Shown here piece by piece: positions 35,950-47,530 of a stretch of 64,000 nucleotides of DNA (position 1 is its first letter; the number at the start of each line of letters is the position of its first letter). A program made the position numbers and the translations under genes. Origin of the DNA: Megaleporinus macrocephalus (Eukaryota > Chordata > Actinopteri > Characiformes > Anostomidae); NCBI GenBank assembly GCA_021613375.1, contig CM038728.1, positions 31,119,075-31,183,074 on the forward strand, in the 5' to 3' direction. Below the pieces are notes generated by a model that was not told where the DNA came from, ran no database searches, and saw only the letters and a program-made list of their open reading frames with translations.

Positions 35950-36510
35950 GATTGTCAGTTAGTCACAGTAAACTCCTCCTACACTGTCAGTCACAGTAAA
36001 CTCCTCCTACACTGTCAGTCAGTCACAGTAAACTCCTCCTACACTGTCAGTCACAGTAAACTCCTCCTACACTGTCAGTCAGTCACAGTAAACTCCTCCT
36101 ACACTGTCAGTCAATCACAGTAAACTCCTCCTACACTGTCAATTACAGTAAACTCCTCCTACACTGTCAGTCAATCACAGTAAACTCCTCCTACACTGTC
36201 AGTCAATCACAGTAAACTCCTCCTACACTGTCAGTCACAGTAAACTCCTCCTACACTGTCAGTCAATCACAGTAAACTCCTCCTACACTGTCAGTCAATC
36301 ACAGTAAACTCCTCCTACACTGTCAATTACAGTAAACTCCTCCTACACTGTCAGTCAATCACAGTAAACTCCTCCTACACTGTCAGTCACAGTAAACTCC
36401 TCCTACACTGTCAGTCACAGAAAACTCCTCTTACACTGTCAGTCAATCACAGTAAACTCCTCCTACACTGTCAGTCAATCACAGTAAACTCCTCCTACAC
36501 TGTAAATCAA
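35950..36510. repeat. 28-32-bp minisatellite (about 19 copies)
   Basis: Core CAGTAAACTCCTCCTACACT followed by GTCAGTCA(A)TCA of variable length. A four-copy version follows the smaller 23-bp array at 49545-49675. Confidence 0.9.
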
Positions 36511-36830
36511 CGATTCTTCACCAGATCATATGTGTCAATATTTATGATTTTGGTAATAAAGAAAGATCTGGATCTTCATCAATGTCTTCAAAAATTCACC
36601 ATCCAGCCAGAGAAAGCATGCTGAGGTCTGTAAACGTGTTTTATTATTTATATTGTACATACTGTACTGTTCATTTATTTATTTTTGTACAGAGAGCTGT
36701 GCTATTACTATTTTATATTATATACTTGCCTTTCCCCACGGTGGGTCTAATAAGGGATTATCTTATCTTAATCCAGGTGAACATTTTTAAACATTTAAAA
36801 GTTGTCTGAGTTTGTAGTAGCTGTGAGCTG
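36511..36830. other. Spacer shared with 49676-50015
   Basis: No gene. Matches 49676-50015 closely; an ATATT-type tract is longer in the second copy. Confidence 0.6.
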
Positions 36831-37235
36831 TGAACATGGCGGTGAGGATTTGATTGAACATTAGTGAGGTCAGGCACTGATGTTGGAACATTGCTTTAAG
36901 GATTCGATTGAACATTAGTGAGGTCAGGTACTGATGTAAAATTAATCATACTGATGTTGGAACATTGCTGTGAGGATTTGATTAAGTGTTAGTGAGGTCA
37001 GGTACTGATGCTGAACATTGCTGTGAGGATTTGATTGAGTATTAGTGAGGTCAGATACTGATGTAAAATTGCTGTAAGGATTTGATTGAGTATTAGTGAG
37101 GTCAGGCACTGATGTTGAAACATTGCTGTGAGGGTTTGATTGAGTATTAGTGAGGTCAGGCACTGATGTTGAAACATTGCTGTGAGGGTTTGATTGAGCA
37201 TTAGTGAGGTCAGGTACTGATGTTGAACATGGCTG
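36830..37235. repeat. 53-bp minisatellite, unit C (about 7 copies)
   Basis: Same family as 120-705 and 18598-19365. Confidence 0.9.
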
Positions 37236-37459
37236 TGGAGCAGTGGAAACCTACAGAACTGTGGAATTATTGTGACAATGAATTATAAACTATAAGCTGC
37301 ATTTTAAATATAGTTTGTGAGTCAAATCTGAAGAAAGAGAAAGTAAAATTCTGGATTATCAGACTAAAAGTTTATTCTACACGTTTCACATGCTTGAGTT
37401 TTAATGTTTAGTACACTAACAACAGATGATCCTCTGCAAACAATAAGAAATGAGACCAT

Positions 37460-38043
37460 GGGAGTGTCTCAAAACCTAGTGAGCTCCTACATAGGCAGCA
37501 TTTTACGTCATAGTATGCGCTCCCGACATGTAGACTGTCCCAATTCTTACATACCTTAAACATACTGTCTACTGAGAACCTTATTTAGACCTGATTTTAA
37601 GGAAGCATCGAACGCTTCCTCAGCCGCTAAGACAATCCCATGATGCAACACAGGCTAATCTACGAGCAGTGAAGTGGTTTTAAAATGTAAGTTATTTTGA
37701 TTCTCTCTGGAGTTTTAATGTGTTTCTGGTCATATAATCACACAGAACAGTATTTTATTATCAACTCTGTAACGAGTCCTTCACCATTTACACTTTTATA
37801 CTCCAGACATTAGCATTTATGCTAGCGGATTTTTAAGCCTCGGCTATTGTTTTGGATAGCAACAAGCTAAACCACCGGTGGCGTGCTGCAGTGGGCGGGA
37901 ACAAGCCGTGACGCAGTCTCTCTCTAACTAGAGCGTCTCAGTAATCTGTTTTATGAGGAGAGATGAGGAGAGAACGCTGCTACTTACACAGCTGCTACCT
38001 AGACAGCCTACTTACACACTCACTAGGTTTTGAGACAGATCCC
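37460..38043. mobile_element. MITE with inverted ends downstream of copy C
   Basis: Left end GGGAGTGTCTCAAAACCTAG and right end CTAGGTTTTGAGACAGATCC are imperfect inverted repeats. The equivalent place in unit D (about 50488-50492, GAGACCATAACTC) lacks it, giving an empty site. No transposase. Confidence 0.75.
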
Positions 38044-38382
38044 ATAACTCCCGTTACTAATGCAGAACACTATGCTGTACAATAGGAAGCTAATAAAGAT
38101 TAAAGCAGACTCACTTTAAAGAAGCTTTTAAATCGTCTATCATCGCCATCGAGACAAAACTGTAACTTTATGGAAGAAGGAAAGAACCTACTTGACTTTA
38201 AATGGAATTAAATTAAAATTATAAAAAAATAAAAGCCAAATTAAGAATAATGTTCAAATTAAACAGGCAGTATATAATTCTGGAGAATGACTGTCAAGAT
38301 TTGAACTCAGCAAAACAAATACAGGCTGTATTGATTGAACCTACAGTGCAGTAGTTACATTCCAGCTTCAGCTTCTTGTTGT

Positions 38383-41300
38383 TCAAACCTTTAGACAAAA
38401 ATACTCATTCATCAAATGAGAGGGGCAGCCAACGTGGGGGCTTGTGCAGTCACATACAGAAGCAGTGACAGTGTTGTCCTGGTAGAAGTTCATGTTGTCG
38501 TACACCCTCAGAACAATATTGTAGTGTCCCGCTTTCAGTGCCGTCTTAAGAGTGAGTTTAATCCCAGTCTCTACACCAAAACACACCAAACCATTCAGTG
38601 CAGTGGCCGAGAGAACCCATACACATAGAATTCAGCTTCACAATAAAATAAGAACAAGCAGCATTTAAAAAAAGTACAAGTCTTACTCCTCTCGTTCATC
38701 ATAGCGGACCAGATGTTCTTGCTGTCTCCTTCGAGTTCTACGCGGTACGGAGCACCAAAGCCAGGCCCGTCTTTATCTGTCACAGACAGCAGTGCTGACT
38801 CCTTATTACACACATGGATCACCCTCTCATTGATAGTGGGAGCGTTATCATTCACATCCTTCAGCTTAATCACAAGAGTTCCTGTACCGGTAGCTGGAAC
38901 TTGATCTGCAAACGTGTAAAAGCTTGTTAGGAGAAGTTACACCAAGTTTCCTTCAAGTAGAGCACAAGGAGAAGGAGTTACCATCGTCAGTGGCTAATAT
39001 CAGAGCTTTGTATTTATCATCTTTCACTAAAGGAGACTCTCTGTCCATGAGGTTCCTCACTTTGACCAGTCCGGTCCCTTCATCAATGCTCAGCCAGCCA
39101 GCAGGATCAGAACCCACACTATACCTACAACATACAGAACATCACCAAATTACAAACCTAGTTCTGAAAATTTAGGAAGCTGTGTTATTCACAAACATAG
39201 GTGTTCTATGTTGAATAAATGTTCACTAATAGATGTGAGAAGTTTAAAATGTTAATTAATTGAAGAATTATTAAACTTACTTCACTGTCTGAGTTCTCGC
39301 TGTGTCTGGATCAATGGCCCTGTACACTGTCAGTTCACTACCAACTGGCAGGTCTTCAGGTTTAGAAATGATTTTCTCCTCTGGATCAAACACTGGAGCG
39401 TCATTCCCATCCAGAACGTTCACAGTGACTGTGGCGGAGGAAGTGGGCAGAGGTTTGACAAATGGAACATCGTTCTCCGCAACGACCAACAGAGTGTATC
39501 TGCTGTTCAGCTCAAAGTTTAATGGCTGAAAAGAGAAACAGTAAATAAATTAATTCAAACAGTCATTTGGTTTTTACATTCACTCACTTACAATTTTTTG
39601 CCAAAGGTATTCGCTCGTCTGCCTCCACACGCATATGAACTTGAGTGACATTCCAGAGAACACATCTCCACTGCTCTCACTAAAACAGTTAATGATATCG
39701 AGGTCTACCTCCATACCTTCGAGGTGGTGGTTTGGGATCGAGAGCTGTGGGCCAAAATCCTTGCACCCTTCCTAACGGGTAAAGCTCAGTTGGCTTATTA
39801 TTTCCTGCCCCCAGACCAAACCCAGAACTACGAGAAGCTAAAAGGAGAGACTGTGGCGCTGGACATACAAGCCTGACCAGTCGCCCCGACAACAGATGCT
39901 ACAACTCCTGCAGACCACCAGACGCTGGCTGAGGCCGAAAGTCTGGTCCATGGAGAAGGTCGCGGAGCAGGTCACAATGGAGCATTTCCTATGGACCTTG
40001 CCCGTGGAAACCTGGAAGGCAGCCGCCATGCACGAGTCAAAGAACCCTCAGGTCATGGTGGAGGCCATGGAGTTGGCTGAGTGCATGCTCGGCTTGGTGT
40101 GGGCCGACAAACCTGAGCCAGTGATTGGACCCTGGTGAAGCAGGGAAAACCAGCTGGAGAAAGCCGGCCCTCACGCTTTCCTGCCCCACCAAGCCCCCAA
40201 GAGGAACCCATGCCAACAGAGCCCGACCCCGGGCCCCCTCCGCGCCCTGCTAAGGCCTGACTCCTAGACCAACCCACCACGTGCTTCGAGTCGACAGCCA
40301 CGGAGTCTCCGCTCTCATGGACTCTGGGAGAACCATCACCTTCACTCAGCTGTGTTCCCCTGGCTTCAGCCATACAGTGAAACCCTGCCTGTCTCCTGCG
40401 TGCACAGGGAGGTACAACATTTTCCCATCGTGTATGGATAGGAGAGGAGGAACGCCAATGGCCCCTCAACATGGGCCTTATCCCGGACCTTCCCGTGCCC
40501 CTGCTGGTAGGGCAAGACTCCCGGGTTCAGCCAGGGCCACCACTGGGTCCCACCACCACGACGGCGCCGCAACCACAGGAACTGTCCAAAAACGGGGTCG
40601 GCGCCTTTGGCTCGTCCAAAGGGGGACAGCAAAGAAGCCAGCGAGGTTAAAACCAAGGTGCGAGTGATCCTCGCTCCTCTCTGTTTCAGCAGATATGAGA
40701 GGAGAGTGGTTTCACAAGGAGGCAGAGAGAGGATGAGCAGTTAAGGCGGGCCTGGGAGAACGTAGTGGTCTGGATGGAGTTTCCCACACTCCTGGGCCTC
40801 AGCCTAAAGACTCTAACCTAAAACATTTAATGCTTCCTTACTATTCAGCCAAAGGAAGGAACCTCAGTAGACGGTATATTTAAGGTATATAAGAATTGGG
40901 ACAGCCTACAAGTCAGGAGTCGGATAGTATGATGGAAAATGCTGGTTATGTAGACACTCAGTAGGTTTTAAGACAGACCCACTGTTTTCTTAGTTCAGCT
41001 TATTACTAGTGGGAAAGCTACATACATCATCTTTTTCTTTTATTATGATTGATATTAGAAACGTCCCCAAATCAATTAATGTTCTGTTTTCTATCACAGT
41101 ATGACTGACGTACCTTAGCAGTAGTAACGACGGCCTCCTGTTTGTTTGGTCCAGTACTAACGGTGAAATATCCACCACTGTTGCCACTAATGATCCTGAA
41201 TTTGGCTGTCCAGGCAAGAGTCTGAGGTTCATCTCCATCAGTCACTGGCATCTTCACCACCTCAGCTCCTACTTCGTTCTCCGGGACGGACGAGCTGTAC

Positions 41301-44300
41301 TGAAATACAAACAGTGCTAACATAAGAAAAAGAAAATAAACAGCTACTTTCACTGGTTTGATCACTTTAATGAAGAGTTTAAGTAACTGTTAGCTGAAGC
41401 TGGACTGAAAATTAATGTAAAAACTCTGTAAAATCAATAGCTGATTGTTAACGATCTTACCGAGGTCTGTTCAAACTGGGGCGCATGATCGTTGCTGTCT
41501 GTTACAGTAACAACAGCTCTTCCTCGGGCAGTGAGTCCGTTACCCTGCATATCTGCAGCCTGAATCTCCAACGTGTAATCAGGATATTTCTGAAAGAGAT
41601 GATGTTCACGACTGAACTGCTTTCATTTACTACCTCATTCCACATCACCTCAACTCACAAACCAGATATCTGCTCTCACCTCTCTGTCCAGTCCTTCAGA
41701 GTTCACTCGAATCACTCCAGTTACAGGATTAATGACGAACATGTTTGGATATGGCATTTCTGGAGTCTGGCTGAGGATGGAGTATCCAACAATAGCATTG
41801 TCAGTCTCAGGGTCATCTAAATCAGTAGCTGTAACCGTCATGAACTCAAATCCTTCAAAGAGAGAAAAATAAAATGTTGGTGGAGAATCAACATTAACAT
41901 AATAACAATGATAACTATTCGTATCTGCACACAATTAATAGAGCTACCTATTGGTGCAGCTTCTGGAACTCTGCCAATGAAAGGATCTTGGGTGAAGATC
42001 GGCTTATTATCATTCATATCGATCACATTGACGATAAACTCAATGGGAGCTTCCTCTATGTCAGGTGAAACAGCATGAGCTTGAAGCTGGAATTACAGGA
42101 ATGAAGAAAGTTACAGAAACAATTTGTTTTTGATATTTAATACACATCCAGTCTAGATATAAACTTCAGTGTTATACGCAACATCTTTTGATTTGAATCC
42201 ATGAACCGGAACAAGAAACTATGTGTTCATCGTCATTTAATGTGTCCACGTGGTCTGAACGTGGGTTGAAGATGGGCTGCTCTCATTTATTGAAAGCAGC
42301 CCAATTGGGTTGCCTAAAAAGATTTGTCGGTTGCTCTGTATTGGCCCAGGGTGTGTTTGCCCATATGGGCCACTAATGGGGCTAATCTGGGCTTCAAGTG
42401 ACTGTAGCCAAACTGGGGCCCAAAGTTATAACCCAAGTAAGGCCCAAAGTTAAAACTCAACTGGGGGCCATAGTTAAAACCCATCTGAGGCTCAAAGTTA
42501 TAACCTAACAGGGCCCATAGTTATAACCCAACTGGGACCCAAGTTATAATCCAAAAAAGGCCCGATGTTATAACCTAAGTAAGGCCTAAAGTTATAACCC
42601 AACTGGGGCCCATGTATCCCCAACCAAAAAAACACTACAAGCCCAGGTAAAATATATGGGGCCAACATGGGTATACTGGCTAGGAAGTCTCTAAACTTCA
42701 TCACTAGACTATTGGGTTATCATAAAACACCTAAACAGCTCTTTAAAACGATTCTCTTTTTCAGGGGGCAGTCGTGGCCTGAAGGTTAGGGATCCGGTCT
42801 TGTGACCGGAAGGTCGCCGGTTCGATCCCCGGGACCGGCAAGTCATGACTGTAGTGCCCTTGAGCAAGGCACCTAACCCCAACTGCTCCCCGGGCGCCGT
42901 AGATAAGGGCTGCCCACCGCTCCGGGCACGTGTGCTCACCGCCCCCTAGTGTGCATGTTCACTAGTGTGTGTACATGTGGGAGTTTCACTGCACGGATGG
43001 GTTAAATGCGGAGGTCAAATTCCGCTGTGTGTGGCTAATCGTAGTGTCTTAGTTGACCATTAGATTCATTATTATATTTTTCCAACGCTTTTACAGTGTG
43101 AGACTGTAAAGGGTGTATTTGCTTCAGAACAGGGGTTCCCAACCTTTTGCAACCCAAGACCCACCCCAAAACTTTCCACGGCCCCCCAGAATATTTTATA
43201 TTGCCGTTTAAAACCAAATACAGTGAAACCATCCATACGACCTGAAACTGACTGTATAATCACACAACAAAAGAAACTAAACATCTACAGCACTTTCTGT
43301 CTCTCACCTAATGAGATGGCTGAAGTTGTCTGCCAGCTACCAAGTGGTGGATGTCAGGTTGAAGTGCAGAACGTTGAAAACGGAGGTCTGGCTCAACATT
43401 AAGCCTAGTCCTGTATTTGGTCCAGCCTTTCCAGGCTTTGCTATAAGCTGCACTAGACGGTAGGAAGCCTCAACAGCTTTAGCATTATCGGTTCCAGAGC
43501 AAGACAATTCAAGGCTCTTTTTCCTGCTTTGGTCTTCTTTAAGTTTGTTCTTAAAAAACTCCACAGGTTTAGACTCATACTTGCTGTGTTTAGTCTCCAA
43601 ATGTCAACGTAACTTGGTTGGCTGTGGTAGCGGCTCGTTGTCTGTTCCTGTGCTCGTGAATCCTAGAGCTAGATACTCACTGCTGTATTTTCTTCTTTTC
43701 TATTTATGCTTTCTTTTCTCGGTTCTCTCAGTAAGAGACACAGCGGCTGCTTCACTTGTAGACGGTCCAGCTTCAGGGTCTTTTGTTGTCAAAGACCCTG
43801 TTTTTAACCATTTATCCATGATGTGTACACAAGACAACAGCTTCACTCAGACTGAAGTAGTTAACTAAGTAGCTAGTTAATCCACTAGCTAGCCCTGCGT
43901 GCCGTGTGACTGTACTACATCAAACCAATCAAAGAACTCAAAACTAAACACATTTTGTTTCGCAAATAAAATAAATATCTATTTATTGGAGAAAAAAATA
44001 CAAGAAGCCCACAGGTTGAAAACCACAGAAGAAAAGTGTTTCACCTCACTGTAGATCACACTGAATAGACCAGCGGCAGTAGACTAACCAGGCTAACTCA
44101 AATTACATTACAGTTGACTCAAAGTCTCTTACCGTATATTTATCTTTGGTCTCTCGGTCCAGAGCCCTTGTTACGGAGAACCAGCCTGTGTTTCTGTCTA
44201 TGGTGAAAAGTCCCACTGGAGGCAGATCGGCTCCTTCACCAGTGATGCTGTACACGATCCTAGTTTCTTTAGCATAACTGGACTTAATCTGTACACAACA

Positions 44301-44922
44301 TGAGACAATAAGAACACAATGAAACACAAATAGAAAAGAAGCTTAAATAAGAGATCAGCTGTACATACCTGCACTAACTGTTTGGGAAAAGGTCCTCTGT
44401 CATTCTCTGCGAGGTTGATTGGTGGAGTCACCCACTCTCTCTTTCTCCTCCTCAACACTGCTGAAGGTTCATCATACAGACGACACAAATATCAGTTTAT
44501 TCACCTCCAACACCACATCACCAACATATTTCTACAACAGTGATGATCTTGTTTAGCTCTGTGCTCAAGGTTCTGTCTTTACGCTGTTCACTAGACTACA
44601 ACATATTCACTACTGAGCAGAGAGTTCTACACAGAGCTCACATATTTATAAAGACACTCTGGATACTAATAGTGAACTCACAATAAAATCAAAGCCACAT
44701 ACCAGCAAGTGACTGTGTATCTACTTCAGGGTGCAGATCCTTGTAGTCCTGGAAGGGTGCGAGATCACTCACAGTGTCCAAGATCTGAGGAGACAGTTAA
44801 AAATATAATATATTAAGGATCTTTAAAAACAATTCACAAATAATTTAATATGTTAGCATACAAAAATGTTAATGTATATGTTTCCTCACCTGGAGAAACA
44901 ATAACACAACACAGAAGATCAT
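38383..44922 (-). CDS. cdh26: Cadherin-26-like gene, copy C (12 exons, 594 codons)
   Basis: Third tandem cadherin. Exons: 44922-44890, 44784-44703, 44460-44369, 44288-44133, 42086-41948, 41852-41680, 41589-41461, 41299-41114, 39525-39281, 39124-38982, 38905-38687, 38570-38383; total 1785 nt, phases consistent, no internal stop seen. Signal exon and pro-segment match copy B. Exon 3 has RRRKR then EWVTPP and ENDRGPFPK. Linker motifs are DMNDNKP, DSNDHAP, DGNDAP and DVNDNAP. Exon 12 ends with the classical V-C-D-C of a membrane-proximal cadherin repeat, then 18-20 more residues and a stop, again without a membrane segment. Introns hold a SINE and a hAT element (intron 4) and a gag-like retroelement fragment (intron 8). 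A GTATGT inside the VCDC codons could be a hidden splice donor. Confidence 0.86.
39588..39680. mobile_element. Truncated Tc1-type MITE in intron 8 of copy C
   Basis: TTGCCAAAGGTATTCGCTC to ACACATCTCCACTGCTCT matches the left end of 25370-25804, then stops abruptly at a gag-like fragment. Confidence 0.65.
39681..40828 (+). mobile_element. LTR-retrotransposon fragment with SCAN-like Gag
   Basis: 39690-39870 and, after a frame change near 39860, 39880-40138 encode a Gag of the SCAN-related type: an E-V-Y-L-H-T-F-E motif, [15 protein letters not shown], then RRWLRPK and E-H-F-L-W-T-L-P. Downstream at 40281-40345 A-L-M-D-S-G-R-T resembles an aspartic protease active site. No reverse transcriptase remains. 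It is GC-rich compared with its surroundings. Broken and inactive. Confidence 0.7.
40829..40981. mobile_element. Right half of a MITE in intron 8 of copy C
   Basis: Identical in layout to the right part of 56047-56642 (AATGCTTCCTTACTATTC to TTTTAAGACAGACCC). The left half has been lost next to the gag fragment. Confidence 0.7.
42405..42620. repeat. Degenerate 24-bp minisatellite in intron 4 of copy C
   Basis: About nine diverged units of the GGCCCAAAGTTATAAC family, homologous to 27345-27705 in copy B. Confidence 0.75.
42765..43042 (+). mobile_element. tRNA-derived SINE in intron 4 of copy C
   Basis: The head GGGGCAGTCGTGGCCTGAAG contains an A-box-like TGGCCTGAAGG and a perfect B box GGTTCGATCCC at 42819-42829, i.e. 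an internal RNA polymerase III promoter. A 200-bp tRNA-unrelated body follows. Copy B has the empty site near 27838. Confidence 0.85.
43130..44026 (-). mobile_element. hAT (Charlie-like) transposon remnant in intron 4 of copy C
   Basis: Left end CAGGGGTTCCCAACCTTTT and right end AGGTTGAAAACCAC are decayed inverted repeats. The minus strand from 43819 starts M-D-K-W-L-K and later [17 protein letters not shown], typical of a ZBED-type hAT transposase N-terminal region. Frameshifts and a large internal deletion make it non-functional. Confidence 0.7.
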
Positions 44923-45140
44923 CCTGCGGTCCGGGACTGATTAACACACGAAAAGTCTGAAGAGAAAAGAAACTGCTTTTGTCAGACTGTGTGAACTGAT
45001 GTGCAAGTTCCTGTCTGCAACCACAGGGTTACGAAATTAACAAAGACCCTAGAAGGAAAATTCCACCCTAAAACTACAATTTGATGTTATTTGTCATATG
45101 ATGTAACTTTCTGTAGTGCAGCCACGTCAGTTTCACCCGA
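44923..45140 (-). promoter_or_regulatory. Putative 5' UTR and proximal promoter of copy C
   Basis: Homologous to 29702-29890 upstream of copy B. The TTTTAAGG string of B is changed here, so no TATA box is conserved. A 32-bp minisatellite begins immediately upstream. Confidence 0.3.
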
Positions 45141-45169
45141 TTCACGATTTTGTCCTTTGCCCAACTGCC

Positions 45170-46925
45170 CATCCTGTGCGGTCTGATGCTGAACAACTGC
45201 CCATCCTGTGTGGTCTGATACTGAACAACTGCCCATCCTGTGTGGTCTGATGCTGAACAACTGCCCATCCTGTGTGGTCTGATGCAGATCTACTACCCAT
45301 CCTGTGTGGTCTCATGCTGAACAACTGCCCATCCTGTGTAGTCTGATACTGAACAACTACCCATCCTGTGCGGTCTGATGCTGAACAACTGCCCATCCTG
45401 TGCGGTCTGATGCTGAACAACTACCCATCCTGTGTGGTCTGATGCTGAACAACTGCCCATCCTGTGCGGTCTGATGCTGAACAACTACCCATCCTGTGCG
45501 GTCTGATGCTGAACAACTACCCATCCTGTGCGGTCTGATGCTGAACAACTGCCCATCCTGTGCGGTCTGATGCTGAACAACTGCCCATCCTGTGCGGTCT
45601 GATGCTGAACAACTACCCATCCTGTGCGGTCTGATGCTGAACAACTACCCATCCTGTGCGATCTGATGCTGAACAACTGCCCATCCTGTGCGATCTGATG
45701 CTGAACAACTGCCCATCCTGTGTGGTCTGATGCTTAACAAATGCCTATCCTGTGTGGTCTGATGCTAAACAAATGCCTATACTGTGTGGTCTGATACTGA
45801 ACAACTACCCATCCTGTGTGGTCTGATGCTAAACAAATGCCTATACTGTGTGGTCTGATGCTAAACAAATGCCTATACTGTGTGGTCTGATGCTAAACAA
45901 ATGCCTATACTGTGTGGTCTGATGCTGAACAACTACCCATCCTGTGTGGTCTGATGCTAAACAAATGCCTATCCTGTGTGGTCTGATGCTAAACAAATGC
46001 CTATACTGTGTGGTCTGATGCTGAACAACTACCCATCCTGTGTGGTCTGATGCTAAACAAATGCCTATACTGTGTGGTCTGATGCTGAACAACTGCCCAT
46101 CCTGTGTGGTCTGATGCTGAACAACTGCCCATCCTGTGTGGTCTGATGCTGAACAACTACCCATCCTGTGTGGTCTGATGCTAAACAAATGCCTATACTG
46201 TGTGGTCTGATGCTGAACAACTACCCATCCTGTGTGGTCTGATGCTAAACAAATGCCCATCCTATGTGGTCTGATGCTAAACAAATGCCTATCCTGTGTG
46301 GTCTGATGCTGAACAAATGCCTATCCTGTGTGGTCTGATGCTGAACAACTACCCATCCTGTGTGGTCTGATGCTGAACAAATGCCTATCCTGTGTGGTCT
46401 GATGCTGAACAAATGCCTATCCTGTGTGGTCTGATGCTGAACAACTACCCATCCTGTGTGGTCTGATGCTGAACAAATGCCCATCCTGTGTGGTCTGATG
46501 CTAAACAAATGCCTATCCTGTGTGGTCTGATGCTGAACAACTACCCATCCTGTGTGGTCTGATGCTAAACAACTGCCCATCCTGTGCGGTCTGATGCTGA
46601 ACAACTACCCATCCTGTGTGGTCTGATGCTAAACAACTGCCCATCCTGTGCGGTCTGATGCTGAACAACTACCCATCCTGTGTGGTCTGATGCTAAACAA
46701 ATGCCTATCCTATATGGTCTGATGCTGAACAACTGCCCATCCTGTGTGGTCTGATGCTAAACAAATGCCTATCCTGTGTGGTCTGATGCTGAACAACTAC
46801 CCATCCTATATGGTCTGATGCTGAACAATGCCTATCCTGTGCGGTCTGATGCTGAACAACTACCCATCCTGTGTGGTCTGATGCTAAACAAATGCCTATC
46901 CTGTGTGGTCTGATACTGAATATTG
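45170..46925. repeat. 32-bp minisatellite upstream of copy C (about 55 copies)
   Basis: Unit of 32 bp: AACTGCCCATCCTGTGTGGT then CTGATGCTGAAC, with AAATGCCTATCCTG variants dominating the right half. 32 is not divisible by three, so minus-strand frames of 60-147 codons cycle through all phases; not genes. Confidence 0.95.
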
Positions 46926-46962
46926 TTGGTGAAACAGCTCCAGTGTTCTCTCTTGTTCTGCT

Positions 46963-47257
46963 TGTACTACAGTGACTCACTATCACCTATTCTGGTACAA
47001 AGTGGTACTACAGTGACTCACTATCACCTCATCAGGTACAAAGTGGTATTACAGTGACTCACTATCACCTCTTTAGGTACAAATTGGTACTACAGTGACT
47101 CACTATCACCTCTCCAGGTACAAAGTGGTTCTACAGTGACTCACTATCACCTCTTCAGGTACAAAGTGGTACTACAGTGACTCACTATCACCTCTCCAGG
47201 TACAAAGTGGTACTACAGTGACTCACTATCACCTCTCCAGTTACAAAGTGGTACTAC
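46963..47257. repeat. 41-bp minisatellite, upstream of copy C (about 7 copies)
   Basis: Same unit as 30215-31298, far fewer copies. Confidence 0.9.
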
Positions 47258-47269
47258 AGGCAGGACACG

Positions 47270-47484
47270 CCAGGGCTAGCTGGTTAGCATGCTCACTTCA
47301 GTAGATATCTCTGCAACACGATGCATAAATATCTTTGACACACCAGCAAATCTTCTATTACTTTACATTCTGCTAATAATTTGTATTCTTTCAGTTATAA
47401 AGACACGTCTAACATATTGCTGAAACCACGAGATTTCAATTGTTAAATTATTTGTTCCAGTAAGATTTTAGAAAAAAAATCAAA

Positions 47485-47530
<46 letters not shown>

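Noticed and set aside
42765..42840. Possible tRNA gene with A and B boxes
   Set aside because: The sequence continues into a SINE body and does not fold as a complete cloverleaf by eye; better explained as a tRNA-derived SINE.
45074..46986. Minus-strand frames with repeated F-S-I-R-P-H-R-M-G-S-C wording
   Set aside because: Products of the 32-bp array; each phase of the repeat gives part of the wording.
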